64,000 bases of DNA from an uncultured Lachnospiraceae bacterium (GCA_905203555.1 CAJKWK010000006.1:15492-79491), one strand, 5' to 3'; shown: positions 1-9,311, numbered from the stretch's first letter. The notes: generated from the sequence alone by a model not told the origin. Translations and numbers: made by a program.

Positions 1-3000
1 CAGTACACAGCGGAAGCTCTGATGACAGAGTACCGGAACAGTATTGTGCTGGAATTGAAAGAAAAGAGTGTTCTTGCCGGAAATATGTTTCAGCAGGCGG
101 AGATTTCTTTTCAAGATCAAGTGATGTGTCTGGGATTGACGGACACAATTGTTTCAGAAGGAAAGAAAGAGGAAATTCTCCATCTATTGGATGAGGTATA
201 TCGGGAACGATTTGGAATCCCGGTAGAAATACGTGTTGAATATAAAGAAAAAGAAGAGAGTAAGACCAGAGAATACGACGAACAGAGAGTACAGAGAGAG
301 ATTGACGCAATATTTGCCCGGAATAAAAAAGCTCATGGCGAAGAATCTCCGCAGCCGGAAGAGTCTCATGCAGGAGATGAACAGAAGCAAGGCTCGTCAG
401 AAACAAAGCAGAAAGAAAAGAGCCTTACTCTGGGTGGAAAATCGAAGGAGAGCGGAAATGGAAAGAAAGGTTTCAAGAAGGAGTTCAAGAGAGACTTTGT
501 TCGTCCATTGAAACAGGGCGATGATCCGAGTCTGATCTATGGAAGAAACTTTGAAGATGAACCGATCCGCTTAGATCAGGTTGTGACAGAGATGGGTGAG
601 ATTACTATTCATGGCAAGATCATCAGTTTTGAGACAAGAGAGATTCGGAATGAAAAAACCATCGTGATGTTTGCGGTCAGTGACTTTACAGATACCATTA
701 TGGTAAAAATGTTTACGCGGAATGATCAGCTGGCAGAGCTGCTGGGAGATTTGAAAAAGGGCGCATACGTTAAGATCAAAGGGGTTACAACGATTGACAA
801 ATATGATGGAGAACTGACCATAGGTTCTGTGACAGGAATTAAGAAAATCGGAGATTTTACTGAGAAGAGGGAGGACTTGAGTCCTCTGAAAAGGGTAGAA
901 CTTCATTGTCATACGAAAATGAGCGATATGGATGGCGTATCAGAGGTGCAGGATATTGTGCGCCGCGCACATGACTGGGGACATCCGGCGATTGCAATTA
1001 CAGATCATGGCGCAACACAGGCGTTCCCCGATGCCAATCATTATATCGAACGTTTGGATAAGGATGATCCGTTTAAGATTATCTACGGAGTTGAAGGTTA
1101 TGTAGTGGATGACTTAACAGAAATAGCAGTTGGAGCCGGAGATGAGAGTCTGGACGATACTTATGTTGTGTTTGACCTGGAGACGACCGGATTCAGTGCG
1201 ATCAAGGATAAGATTATTGAAATCGGCGCGGTCAAAGTTGTGAATGGGGAAATTGTGGATTCGTACAGTACGTTTGTCAATCCGGAACGTCCGATCCCAT
1301 TTGAAATTACACAACTTACCAGTATTACAGATGAGATGGTAATGGATTATCCGAATATTGAAACAATCCTTCCGCAGTTTTTGGATTTTATCGGAGATGC
1401 GGTGCTTGTTGCTCATAATGCAGGATTTGATGTGGGCTTTATTGAGCAGAATTGCCGGTATCAGGACATAGAACCACATTTTGTATACCTGGATACGGTC
1501 GCACTGGCAAGAGTTTTGCTGCCTACGCTTTCAAAATACAAATTGAATATAGTAGCAAAAGCGCTGGGGATTTCTTTGGAAAATCACCATCGTGCTGTGG
1601 ACGATGCAGGAGCGACTGCGGAGATTTTCGTAAAGTTCGTAGAGATGCTGAAAGACCAGAATATAACTACTTTAAAAGGAATGAATCAGTTTGGGGACAT
1701 GAATCCGAATGCGATTCGAAAACTGCCGACTTATCACATTATTATTCTGGCAAAAAATAATATCGGAAGATATAACCTGTATCAGCTTGTTTCTGAATCA
1801 AATCTGGTATATTTTGCGAGAAGACCAAGAATCCCAAAGAGTCTCTTGAATCAGCATCGAGAGGGATTGATTATAGGAAGTGCCTGTGAGGCAGGAGAAT
1901 TGTATCAGGCAATTTTGAATCATAAGTCTCCGCAGGTAATTGCAAAATTGGCTGATTTTTATGATTATTATGAAATACAGCCACTTGGAAACAACCAGTT
2001 CATGTTGGAGAGCGACAAGATTTCAGATATAAATACAGAGGAAGATTTAAAAAATATCAATCGGAAGATCATTGAGTTAGGAGAAAAATTCAAAAAACCA
2101 GTTGTTGCAACCTGTGATGTACATTTTTTGGATCCGGGAGATGAAGTGTACCGTCGGATCATCATGGCAGGTAAGGGATTCAGCGATGCGGACAATCAGG
2201 CACCGCTTTATTTGCGTACAACGGAGGAGATGCTGGCAGAGTTTGAATATCTTGGCTCTGCAAAAGCGCAGGAGATTGTCATTGAAAATCCGAATAAAAT
2301 TGCGGATATGATTGAAAAGATTTCTCCGGTCAATCCCAACAAATGTCCTCCGGTTATTCCTAATTCCGAACAGCAGCTGCGTGATATTTGTTATAATCGT
2401 GCCCATGAGATATACGGAGAAAATTTGCCGAAACCGGTAGAGGAACGATTGGAAAAAGAATTGACATCCATTATTTCCAACGGATATTCGGTGATGTATA
2501 TCATTGCACAGCGTTTGGTATGGAAGTCAAATGAAGATGGATACCTGGTTGGGTCGCGTGGGTCTGTTGGTTCTTCTTTCGTGGCAACGATGTCTGGAAT
2601 TACGGAGGTTAATCCACTGAGTCCGCATTATTATTGTGAGAAATGTCATTACAGTGATTTTGATTCGGAAGAAGTGCGGGCATACGCGGGATGTTGTGGG
2701 TTTGACATGCCGGATAAGGTCTGTCCGGAGTGTGGTGCGCCGTTAATCAAGGCGGGATTTGATATTCCTTTTGAAACGTTCCTTGGATTTAAAGGAGATA
2801 AAGAGCCGGATATCGACTTGAACTTTTCCGGAGATTATCAGGCAAAAGCACATAAATATACCGAAGTGTTGTTTGGAGAAGGACATACTTTCAAAGCAGG
2901 AACAATCGGAACGCTGGCAGATAAGACAGCGTATGGGTATGTGAAGAATTATTATGAAGAGCGTGGAATGAGAAAACGCCGTTGTGAGATTGAACGAATC

Positions 3001-4278
3001 AGTGCAGGGTGTACCGGAATCAAACGAAGTACAGGACAGCATCCGGGAGGAATTGTGGTATTGCCTCATGGGCATAATATCAACGAATTTACTCCGGTGC
3101 AGCATCCGGCAAATGATATGACAACGGACATTACGACAACCCATTTTGATTACCATTCCATTGACCACAACCTGTTGAAACTGGATATTCTGGGGCATGA
3201 TGACCCTACGATGATTCGAATGCTGGAAGAATATATTACATCGGATGCGATGGAAAATGAATATAATGAAGAACATCCATTTGTGGCAACCGACATACCT
3301 CTGGATGACAGAAGTGTTATCTCACTTTTCCATGATACCAGTGCATTGGGAATTAAGCCCGAAGATATCAGCGGCTGTCCGCTGGGAAGTCTGGGAATTC
3401 CGGAGTTTGGTACGGATTTCGTTATCCAGATGGTACAGGAGGCAAACCCGCAGTCGTTATCGGATCTGATCCGAATTTCCGGTTTGTCCCATGGAACTAA
3501 TGTGTGGCTGGGAAATGCCCAGGAATTAATCAAAGCAGGAAAAGCAACGATTTCCACAGCAATCTGTACCCGAGATGATATTATGATTTATCTGATCAAT
3601 CAGGGAGTAGAAAGTGCGCTTTCCTTTACAATTATGGAAAGTGTGCGAAAGGGGAAAGGATTGAAACCAGAGTGGGAAGCGGCGATGCGGGAAAAAGATG
3701 TGCCGGAATGGTATATTGATTCCTGTAAAAAAATCAGCTACATGTTCCCAAAGGCACATGCTGCAGCGTATGTTATGATGGCATATCGAATTGCTTATTG
3801 TAAAATCAATTATCCATTGGCATACTATGGAGCATATTTCAGTATTCGTGCAGATGCATTTTCCTATGAACTGATGTGTCAGGGAAAAGATAAACTGAAT
3901 TATTATATGAAAGATTATAGGAGACGTGCCGATTCTTTGACAAACAAAGAACAGGATACTTTAAAAGACATGCGTCTGGTACAGGAAATGTATGCGCGTG
4001 GACTGGAATTTATGCCGATTGATCTGTATCGGGCAAAGGCAAAGAAATTCCAGATTATTGACGGTAAGCTGATGCCTTCTTTTGCAAGTATTGAAGGAAT
4101 GGGAGAAAAAGCTGCGGAAGCAGTAGAGATTGCGTCTCAGGACGGTCCATATCTGTCACTGGACGATTTCCGGCAGCGTACAAAGGTCAGCAAAACGGTC
4201 ATCGACCTGATGGCGGATCTGGGGCTGTTTGGAGATTTGCCGCAGAGCAATCAGTTGTCATTGTTTGATTTTGCATAA
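1..4278 (+). CDS. polC: DNA polymerase III alpha subunit, PolC type (5' end outside window)
   Basis: Gram-positive replicative polymerase with built-in proofreading. The reading frame is open from base 1, so the N-terminus lies upstream; the ATG at 22 is probably internal. Numbering from that ATG: OB-fold region about 170-280; PHP start ELHCHTKMSD near 292; DEDD exonuclease with VVFDLETTGF near 382, HNAGFDVGF and HRAVDDAGA; PHP remainder; Cys pairs CEKC near 872 and CPECG near 902 (the PolC zinc site); palm aspartates in PDIDLNFSGDY near 929. The 1418 visible residues are close to the usual 1430-1460. The next gene begins 28 bases after the stop. Confidence 0.97.
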   Translation, partial: QYTAEALMTEYRNSIVLELKEKSVLAGNMFQQAEISFQDQVMCLGLTDTIVSEGKKEEILHLLDEVYRERFGIPVEIRVEYKEKEESKTREYDEQRVQREIDAIFARNKKAHGEESPQPEESHAGDEQKQGSSETKQKEKSLTLGGKSKESGNGKKGFKKEFKRDFVRPLKQGDDPSLIYGRNFEDEPIRLDQVVTEMGEITIHGKIISFETREIRNEKTIVMFAVSDFTDTIMVKMFTRNDQLAELLGDLKKGAYVKIKGVTTIDKYDGELTIGSVTGIKKIGDFTEKREDLSPLKRVELHCHTKMSDMDGVSEVQDIVRRAHDWGHPAIAITDHGATQAFPDANHYIERLDKDDPFKIIYGVEGYVVDDLTEIAVGAGDESLDDTYVVFDLETTGFSAIKDKIIEIGAVKVVNGEIVDSYSTFVNPERPIPFEITQLTSITDEMVMDYPNIETILPQFLDFIGDAVLVAHNAGFDVGFIEQNCRYQDIEPHFVYLDTVALARVLLPTLSKYKLNIVAKALGISLENHHRAVDDAGATAEIFVKFVEMLKDQNITTLKGMNQFGDMNPNAIRKLPTYHIIILAKNNIGRYNLYQLVSESNLVYFARRPRIPKSLLNQHREGLIIGSACEAGELYQAILNHKSPQVIAKLADFYDYYEIQPLGNNQFMLESDKISDINTEEDLKNINRKIIELGEKFKKPVVATCDVHFLDPGDEVYRRIIMAGKGFSDADNQAPLYLRTTEEMLAEFEYLGSAKAQEIVIENPNKIADMIEKISPVNPNKCPPVIPNSEQQLRDICYNRAHEIYGENLPKPVEERLEKELTSIISNGYSVMYIIAQRLVWKSNEDGYLVGSRGSVGSSFVATMSGITEVNPLSPHYYCEKCHYSDFDSEEVRAYAGCCGFDMPDKVCPECGAPLIKAGFDIPFETFLGFKGDKEPDIDLNFSGDYQAKAHKYTEVLFGEGHTFKAGTIGTLADKTAYGYVKNYYEERGMRKRRCEIERISAGCTGIKRSTGQHPGGIVVLPHGHNINEFTPVQHPANDMTTDITTTHFDYHSIDHNLLKLDILGHDDPTMIRMLEEYITSDAMENEYNEEHPFVATDIPLDDRSVISLFHDTSALGIKPEDISGCPLGSLGIPEFGTDFVIQMVQEANPQSLSDLIRISGLSHGTNVWLGNAQELIKAGKATISTAICTRDDIMIYLINQGVESALSFTIMESVRKGKGLKPEWEAAMREKDVPEWYIDSCKKISYMFPKAHAAAYVMMAYRIAYCKINYPLAYYGAYFSIRADAFSYELMCQGKDKLNYYMKDYRRRADSLTNKEQDTLKDMRLVQEMYARGLEFMPIDLYRAKAKKFQIIDGKLMPSFASIEGMGEKAAEAVEIASQDGPYLSLDDFRQRTKVSKTVIDLMADLGLFGDLPQSNQLSLFDFA

Positions 4279-4306
4279 AAAAGAAAAGCATACGGAGGAA
4301 GAAAGC

Positions 4307-4948
4307 ATGAAGTTTGCTGTGGCGTATAGTTGTGGAAAAGATAGTACATTAGCCTTACATAAAATGATGGAACAAGGGCATGAGCCGGTAGGATTGATTG
4401 TTATGATCAATGAAACTATGGAACGTTCTTATTTTCATGGGGCAGATGAGAATATGTTGAATCAGTATTCAGAAGCGCTTGGAATCCCGCTGATTCCATG
4501 TCTGACAAAAGGTGAGGATTATCATATAAATTTTGAAACAGGTCTGAGAAAGGCGAAATCTATGGGTGCTGAAGCAGTATGCTTTGGAGATATAGATATC
4601 ATACAAAACAGGCAATGGGAAGAAGAACGCTGCAGCAATACCGGACTTATACCGATTTTTCCATTGTGGCAAATTGGGCGAAAAGAAAATGTACACGAAA
4701 TGATTCAATTGGGCTATAAATGTCTTATCAAAAGCATCAATATGAATCTTCTTCCTAAGACGCTACTTGGTAAATATTTGGATGAGGAATCTGTTTCTGT
4801 GATGGAAATGGCAGATATAGATATTTGTGGGGAAAATGGAGAATATCATACACTGGTGGTAGATGGTCCCATATTTAAAAAAGCGTTGGACTTTTATGTA
4901 GGTGATATCATCGAATTTGGTGATTATGCAGTCATTGATGTCAGATAA
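4307..4948 (+). CDS. PP-loop ATPase, diphthine-ammonia ligase (Dph6/DUF71) family
   Basis: Protein of 213 residues opening with the PP-loop SCGKDSTLALH (residues 8-18), which binds ATP in N-type ATP pyrophosphatases, and ending with ENGEYHTLVVDGP, a conserved block of the Dph6/MJ0570 family. In archaea and eukaryotes the family amidates diphthine on elongation factor 2; bacteria have no diphthamide, so the bacterial substrate is unknown. The ATG at 4307 follows GGAGGAAG at 4294-4301 and is preferred over an upstream in-frame ATG inside polC. Probably cotranscribed with polC. Confidence 0.8.
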   Translation: MKFAVAYSCGKDSTLALHKMMEQGHEPVGLIVMINETMERSYFHGADENMLNQYSEALGIPLIPCLTKGEDYHINFETGLRKAKSMGAEAVCFGDIDIIQNRQWEEERCSNTGLIPIFPLWQIGRKENVHEMIQLGYKCLIKSINMNLLPKTLLGKYLDEESVSVMEMADIDICGENGEYHTLVVDGPIFKKALDFYVGDIIEFGDYAVIDVR

Positions 4949-5065
4949 ATGGGGGCAATCGTGCAAGTTTAAATGTTACATTATTTCAAAATGGAAACTT
5001 AAAATAAATACTTTTGGTGAATCAGCATTTAAAAAATGATGTGAGGAAATGAGGTGATAAGTAGG

Positions 5066-5689
5066 ATGGCAATGGAAGTAGAACCGAAAGATACAACGAG
5101 GGCTATGGCATATGAGTTGTGGATGAAAGCACCGAACCCAATGGTGACTTTTTTTAAGACATTAGATATCACAAATTTAATCAAGAACAGCAAAAGAAAA
5201 AAGTTAAAGTTAAATATGCTTTTGGATTATTGTATTGGCAAGGCAGCTGTAGAAATAAAGGAATTTTATACTTTGCCGGTTGGAGAAAAATTGATACAAT
5301 ATGATTCCATTGCAGTTAATACAATCGTTAAAAATAAAGACGGAGAAGTCAGCTCTTGTGATATTCTTTATTCGGAGAGCCTGGATGTATTTAATCAGGA
5401 GTATCTCAAATATACGGCTCAAGTTGCTGATAGCTGCCATGACAGAGATTTATCGGAAAGCTGTATGGTAATTGGAACATCAGCAATTGTAGATACAGAA
5501 ATAGATGGTGCGGTCGGTATGAATAGCGGTATTTTTAATAATCCATTTATGATTTGGGGAAAATACAGCAGAAAATGGTTTAGATATTATTTGAAAGTAT
5601 CATTTCAATTTCATCATACCCAGATGGATGGAGCACATGCAGGATGTTTTTTGGAAAATTTACAGAAGGAAATCAATAAACTGAAGTAG
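5066..5689 (+). CDS. Chloramphenicol acetyltransferase-like (CatA-like) O-acetyltransferase
   Basis: About 207 residues, the usual size of type A chloramphenicol acetyltransferases. The C-terminal FHHTQMDGAH matches the HHxxxDG catalytic signature whose histidine deprotonates the acceptor hydroxyl; FNNPFMIWGKY fits the preceding conserved core. Real CatA enzymes are trimers using acetyl-CoA. Many CatA-like proteins in gut Firmicutes do not confer drug resistance, so the substrate is left open. Start is ambiguous: ATG 5066 has GAGGTGA at 5051-5057, while GTG 5054 (four residues longer) has TGAGG at 5042-5046. It begins the A+T-rich accessory stretch. Confidence 0.75.
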   Translation: MAMEVEPKDTTRAMAYELWMKAPNPMVTFFKTLDITNLIKNSKRKKLKLNMLLDYCIGKAAVEIKEFYTLPVGEKLIQYDSIAVNTIVKNKDGEVSSCDILYSESLDVFNQEYLKYTAQVADSCHDRDLSESCMVIGTSAIVDTEIDGAVGMNSGIFNNPFMIWGKYSRKWFRYYLKVSFQFHHTQMDGAHAGCFLENLQKEINKLK

Positions 5690-5706
5690 AAAAATTTTTT
5701 GATGTA

Positions 5707-5735
5707 TTGACAAATTGCGTTGTGAGTTTTATGAT
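5707..5735 (+). promoter_or_regulatory. Sigma-A promoter of the arsR operon
   Basis: TTGACA at 5707-5712, a 17-base spacer, and TATGAT at 5730-5735. The -10 box overlaps the first palindrome of the operator, so repressor binding would block polymerase directly. Confidence 0.85.
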
Positions 5736-5758
5736 GTATACATCAAATTAATTTGATG
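5732..5758. promoter_or_regulatory. ArsR operator: two overlapping palindromes
   Basis: A perfect 14-bp palindrome TGATGTATACATCA (5732-5745) overlaps a perfect 18-bp palindrome CATCAAATTAATTTGATG (5741-5758). The second contains ATCAA-N6-TTGAT, repeated upstream of the permease. Position over the -10 box and just before arsR indicates autoregulation by the ArsR dimer (inference). Confidence 0.75.
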
Positions 5759-5773
5759 TGAGGAGCGATAACA

Positions 5774-6073
5774 ATGAATGATTTTTCTAAAGACGCAAAA
5801 ATTTTTAAGGCTCTTTGTGATATAAAAAGACTTACTATTTTAGATTACTTAAAGAGTGGGGAAAAATGTGCGTGTGTTCTGATTGAAAACATGAACATAG
5901 GACAATCGGCTTTATCTTATCACATGAAAATACTTTGTGACTCCGGTATTGTTAATGCAAGACAAGAGGGGAAATGGACGCATTACAGCCTAAGTAAAAG
6001 CGGAAGTGAATATGCATCAAAACGATTGTTAGAATTAACAACACCAAATACTGAAAGTCAATCAAATTGTTGA
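5774..6073 (+). CDS. arsR: ArsR/SmtB-family metalloregulatory repressor
   Basis: A 99-residue winged-helix repressor. ALCDIKRLTILDYL is the family's first conserved block, GEKCACVL supplies a Cys-x-Cys metal/metalloid pair (about residues 33-35), SALSYHMKILCDSGIV is the recognition helix and wing approach, and GKWTHYSL the wing. The Cys pair sits where As(III)-sensing ArsR proteins bind their inducer; a further Cys lies in the recognition region (KILCDSG). It heads an operon with an ArsP-type permease and a thioredoxin-like protein. AGGAG precedes the ATG at a normal distance. Confidence 0.9.
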   Translation: MNDFSKDAKIFKALCDIKRLTILDYLKSGEKCACVLIENMNIGQSALSYHMKILCDSGIVNARQEGKWTHYSLSKSGSEYASKRLLELTTPNTESQSNC

Positions 6074-6116
6074 AAATAAAGGTCATCGAAAGGTGGCTTT
6101 TATAAAACTTTATCAC

Positions 6117-6132
6117 ATCAAAAAAAGTTGAT
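6117..6132. promoter_or_regulatory. Second ArsR-type operator upstream of the permease
   Basis: ATCAA (6117-6121), six bases, TTGAT (6128-6132): the same half-sites and spacing as the operator before arsR. It ends 12 bases before the permease ribosome site, so ArsR could also act between the genes, for example as a roadblock. Confidence 0.55.
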
Positions 6133-6156
6133 ATGTCGTGTAAAGGAGGAAATTTT

Positions 6157-7170
6157 TTGGAAGTAGTAAATGAAATATGGCTATTTTTCCAAGACCAAAT
6201 ATTAGGTATGAAATGGTTGAATAGCTTAATTGGCAGTGGACTATCACTGCTAGGGTTAGACATTGACAGTCGCTTAGGTGGAAGTATTCAATTCTTTCTA
6301 TACGATGTAATCAAAATCACAGTTCTATTATGTCTACTGATTTTCTTTATCTCGTATATTCAAAGTTATTTTCCACCCGAACGAAGTAAGAAAATTTTAG
6401 GGCATTTTCATGGTATCGGCGCAAATATCATATCTGCATTGCTAGGAACGGTTACGCCATTTTGCTCATGTTCTTCTATTCCGTTATTTATAGGTTTTAC
6501 AAGTGCAGGATTACCGCTAGGGGTAACGTTTTCCTTTTTGATTTCTTCTCCTATGGTTGATTTGGGTAGTCTTATATTGCTAATGAGTATTTTCGGGGCT
6601 AAAGTTGCCTTTGCTTATGTGATTGTAGGGTTGATAATTGCTGTGATTGGCGGTACTATAATTGAAAAATTACACATGGGAAAATATGTAGAAGATTTTG
6701 TCAAAAACGCAAGCAGTGTTGATATTAGTTCGCCGACCTTAACCAAAAAAGACAGAGTTCAATATGCAAAAGAACAAGTTGTAGGAACATTCAAAAAAGT
6801 ATTCCCATACATTCTGGTTGGTGTGGGGATCGGAGCAATTATTCATAACTGGATACCTGAAACATGGATTGAAAGTATTTTGGGAAGTAACAATCCGTTT
6901 GGCGTTATTTTAGCAACTCTTGTCGGAGTTCCTATGTATGCTGATATTTTTGGAACCATTCCAGTAGCAGAGGCATTACTTTCAAAGGGAGCACAATTAG
7001 GTACAATCTTATCATTTATGATGGCAGTAACAACATTGAGTTTACCGTCTTTAATCATGCTGAAAAAGGCAGTAAAGCCTAAATTATTGACCTTATTTAT
7101 TACCATTTGTACGTTTGGTATTATCATTGTAGGTTATCTCTTTAATATTTTTAGTTCACTATTTATTTAA
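6157..7170 (+). CDS. arsP: ArsP-type permease (DUF318 family), probable organoarsenical/metalloid efflux
   Basis: Polytopic membrane protein of about 337 residues with hydrophobic segments near the N-terminus and two bundles separated by a basic loop around KKDRVQYAKEQ. The family hallmark is TPFCSCSSIPLFIGF; ArsP exports trivalent organoarsenicals such as methylarsenite. The start is taken as TTG 6157 because AGGAGG lies at 6144-6149, seven bases upstream; the in-frame ATG at 6133 lies ahead of the ribosome site and would encode it. Flanked by arsR and a thioredoxin-like gene, the usual company. Substrate is inferred from family and context. Confidence 0.82.
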   Translation: MEVVNEIWLFFQDQILGMKWLNSLIGSGLSLLGLDIDSRLGGSIQFFLYDVIKITVLLCLLIFFISYIQSYFPPERSKKILGHFHGIGANIISALLGTVTPFCSCSSIPLFIGFTSAGLPLGVTFSFLISSPMVDLGSLILLMSIFGAKVAFAYVIVGLIIAVIGGTIIEKLHMGKYVEDFVKNASSVDISSPTLTKKDRVQYAKEQVVGTFKKVFPYILVGVGIGAIIHNWIPETWIESILGSNNPFGVILATLVGVPMYADIFGTIPVAEALLSKGAQLGTILSFMMAVTTLSLPSLIMLKKAVKPKLLTLFITICTFGIIIVGYLFNIFSSLFI

Positions 7171-7186
7171 AAGGAGCGAATAAGAA

Positions 7187-7519
7187 ATGAAATTATTTGG
7201 AAAGAAAAAAGAAACAAAATCATGCTGTTGTGGTGGAAATTGCACATCAGAAACAATGCGAAATGCAGAAAATAAGAAACAAGAGCAAGGTATCAAGATA
7301 TTGGGTTCGGGCTGTGCAAAATGTATGGAATTAGAAAAAGCAACTAGAACAGCAATATCTGAACTTCAATTAGATTATGAGATTGACCACATTACAGACT
7401 TTGCAGAAATCTCCAGTTATGGAGTGATGTCTACACCTGCATTGGTGTTTAATGGCGAAGTTATATCTTATGGGAAAGTCTTGACCGTAGACGAAGTAAA
7501 AGCACTATTGAGTGAGTAA
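7187..7519 (+). CDS. Small thioredoxin-fold protein (redox-active disulfide family)
   Basis: A 110-residue protein. A Cys-rich N-terminus (SCCCGGNC) precedes a thioredoxin fold with active-site motif GCAKC (Cys43, Cys46) and cis-proline segment STPALVFNG. Proteins of this type commonly follow ArsP/DUF318 permeases under ArsR control. It may reduce or deliver metalloid substrate to the permease, with the Cys cluster as a metal-binding tail (inference). AAGGAG lies nine bases before the ATG. Confidence 0.85.
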   Translation: MKLFGKKKETKSCCCGGNCTSETMRNAENKKQEQGIKILGSGCAKCMELEKATRTAISELQLDYEIDHITDFAEISSYGVMSTPALVFNGEVISYGKVLTVDEVKALLSE

Positions 7520-7536
7520 TAAAAGGAAGAAAAATT

Positions 7537-8466
7537 ATGAATATAAGTGATAATAAAACTTGCTTAAAAGCAGATATAGAAGCTGTTATAACAAGCTATA
7601 ATCAAGGTTCCATGCTTATGGAAGCAATCCAATCAGTATGTAATCAAACATTATTACCCAAAAGAATTATCATTGTAGATGATGGTTCAACAGATAAGTA
7701 TTCTCTCAATATATTGAATAATATTAGAAATAATTCCCATTTACCAGTTCCAATAACGATACATTTTCAGGAAAATAAAGGAGTATCCGCAGCTAGAAAT
7801 ACTGGAATTGATAAAACACAGTCTTCAATGATTTTAATTCTTGATGGTGATGATAAACTTGAAGCTGAATACATTGAAAATGTCAACAAATTACTCTGTG
7901 ATAATCCCACAATGGTTATAGCATCATCCTGGATGCATACTTTTGGAGTTTTAGATGCAATTGTTTGTCCTACCGGTGGTAATATAGTTCCATTTTTATC
8001 TCATAATTGTTGTCCGGCAACGCATATTCTTCGTAAAAAAGTTTATGAACAATGTGGTGGTTATGATGAAACTATGCGTTCAGGTTTTGAAGACTGGGAC
8101 TTCTTTTTAAGTATGCTGGAAACAACCCCAGAAGCTCACATTGGAATTGTTGAAAAACCATTGATTAACTATCGAACTGCCCCTGTTTCTGCAAATATAA
8201 AAAGTATGGATAAGCGACTTGAACTTATGCGCTATATCATAGAAAAACATAAGCGCAGTTACAGTAACAATATGACAAATGTATTACTAGATATTGAAGC
8301 TATTTCTAATTCTAGGTTATTTGGATGGGAAAATGAAATTATTCATTCTATAAAAAACAATCAAGAGTTAAGTGGGTCTTCTAATAGTTTTATTAAAAAT
8401 CCATCGTATGGCGATGGAGGTATGGCTGCGGCAGTTAGAATTGCATCAATTGATAAGTACAATTAG
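7537..8466 (+). CDS. Glycosyltransferase family 2 (GT-A fold)
   Basis: A 309-residue GT-A enzyme: VITSYNQGSMLMEAIQS at the start of the Rossmann-like fold, IIVDDGSTD for nucleotide-sugar binding, ENKGVSAARNTGI, the metal-binding LILDGDDKL, and GFEDWDFF as the acceptor-side ED motif. It uses a nucleotide-sugar donor; the acceptor is unknown. It follows the thioredoxin-like gene by 17 bases and is equally A+T-rich, so it may have arrived with the arsenic cassette although it has no evident link to arsenic. The stop at 8464 is followed by coding-like sequence in another frame, so the C-terminus may be frameshifted. Confidence 0.85.
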   Translation: MNISDNKTCLKADIEAVITSYNQGSMLMEAIQSVCNQTLLPKRIIIVDDGSTDKYSLNILNNIRNNSHLPVPITIHFQENKGVSAARNTGIDKTQSSMILILDGDDKLEAEYIENVNKLLCDNPTMVIASSWMHTFGVLDAIVCPTGGNIVPFLSHNCCPATHILRKKVYEQCGGYDETMRSGFEDWDFFLSMLETTPEAHIGIVEKPLINYRTAPVSANIKSMDKRLELMRYIIEKHKRSYSNNMTNVLLDIEAISNSRLFGWENEIIHSIKNNQELSGSSNSFIKNPSYGDGGMAAAVRIASIDKYN

Positions 8467-8546
8467 AGGTTCCTGTATCTCCAGATGGTAAAGCTAGTGA
8501 TGAATTTGCTGAACTTATAGGAAAGTTACATAATTTTATAGTGTGA
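8457..8546 (+). pseudogene. Out-of-frame coding-like tail after the glycosyltransferase
   Basis: A 29-codon open stretch (beginning VQLEVPVSPDG, ending GKLHNFIV, then TGA at 8544) overlaps the glycosyltransferase end in the -1 frame and has no start codon or ribosome site. Its composition looks like a real protein C-terminus. Either one base change shortened the upstream gene, or this is the end of a deleted gene; I cannot assign a family. Confidence 0.35.
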
Positions 8547-8627
8547 TAACTTGAGGACTATTGTAACAATGACATAGATAACAAGAACCTTGTAGGGAAA
8601 CGATAAATCGGAAGTTGTGAGGGTAAA

Positions 8628-9311
8628 ATGGATATCAAATTATATTATCAGGAAGAAGGAAATGGCGAACCGCTTATACTTTTACATGGAAATGGCGAAG
8701 ATAGTTTTTATTTCAAAAATCAAATAGATTATTTTCAAAGCAGGTATCATGTGATTGCTTTGGATACAAGAGGGCATGGGAAATCTCCGAGAGGTGATGC
8801 GCCTTTTACCATTGAGCAGTTCTCCTGTGATTTATACAATTTTATGCAGATGCATCAGATTTTAAATGCGGTGATTTTGGGCTTTTCGGACGGGGCAAAT
8901 ATTGCAATGAAATTCGCAATGAAACATCCTGATATGGTAAAGGCTTTGATTTTAAATGGCGGCAACCTCAACCCGGCGGGGGTAAAACGAACAGTGCAAA
9001 TTCCGATTGAGATTGGATATAAAATCGCAAGGCGGTTTGCCGACAAATCAACCGATGCCAAAAGGAATGCCGAAATGCTTGGTTTAATGGTAAACGAACC
9101 GAACATCAAACCTTCTGAATTATCGCTGATTACAATGCCTGCGCTAGTCATTTGCGGAACAAAGGATATGATTAAAGAATCACATACGAAGGAAATCGCT
9201 GAACATCTTCCAAATGCGAAACTGACGATTGTTCGAGGAAATCATTTTATTGCAAATAAGAACCCGGCGGCATTTAACCAGGCAGTTGATGCTTTTCTGA
9301 AAATGATTTGA
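8628..9311 (+). CDS. Alpha/beta hydrolase
   Basis: A 227-residue hydrolase with a complete triad: nucleophile elbow GFSDG (Ser87), acid in CGTKD (Asp180) and histidine in RGNHF (His206). LLHGNG near residue 20 supplies the oxyanion backbone and DTRGHGKS is the usual strand-turn. No lid insertion large enough to suggest a substrate. GTGAGGG lies just before the ATG. It appears monocistronic: about 160 bases of non-coding or degenerate sequence precede it and about 250 follow. Confidence 0.88.
   Translation: MDIKLYYQEEGNGEPLILLHGNGEDSFYFKNQIDYFQSRYHVIALDTRGHGKSPRGDAPFTIEQFSCDLYNFMQMHQILNAVILGFSDGANIAMKFAMKHPDMVKALILNGGNLNPAGVKRTVQIPIEIGYKIARRFADKSTDAKRNAEMLGLMVNEPNIKPSELSLITMPALVICGTKDMIKESHTKEIAEHLPNAKLTIVRGNHFIANKNPAAFNQAVDAFLKMI

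Noticed and set aside
22..24. ATG at 22 as the polC start
   Set aside because: The frame is open from base 1 with plausible sequence and no ribosome site before 22; the gene is cut by the window edge.
2743..3276. Minus-strand reading frames inside polC and other large genes
   Set aside because: Low-complexity shadow frames without ribosome sites, opposite strongly conserved coding sequence.
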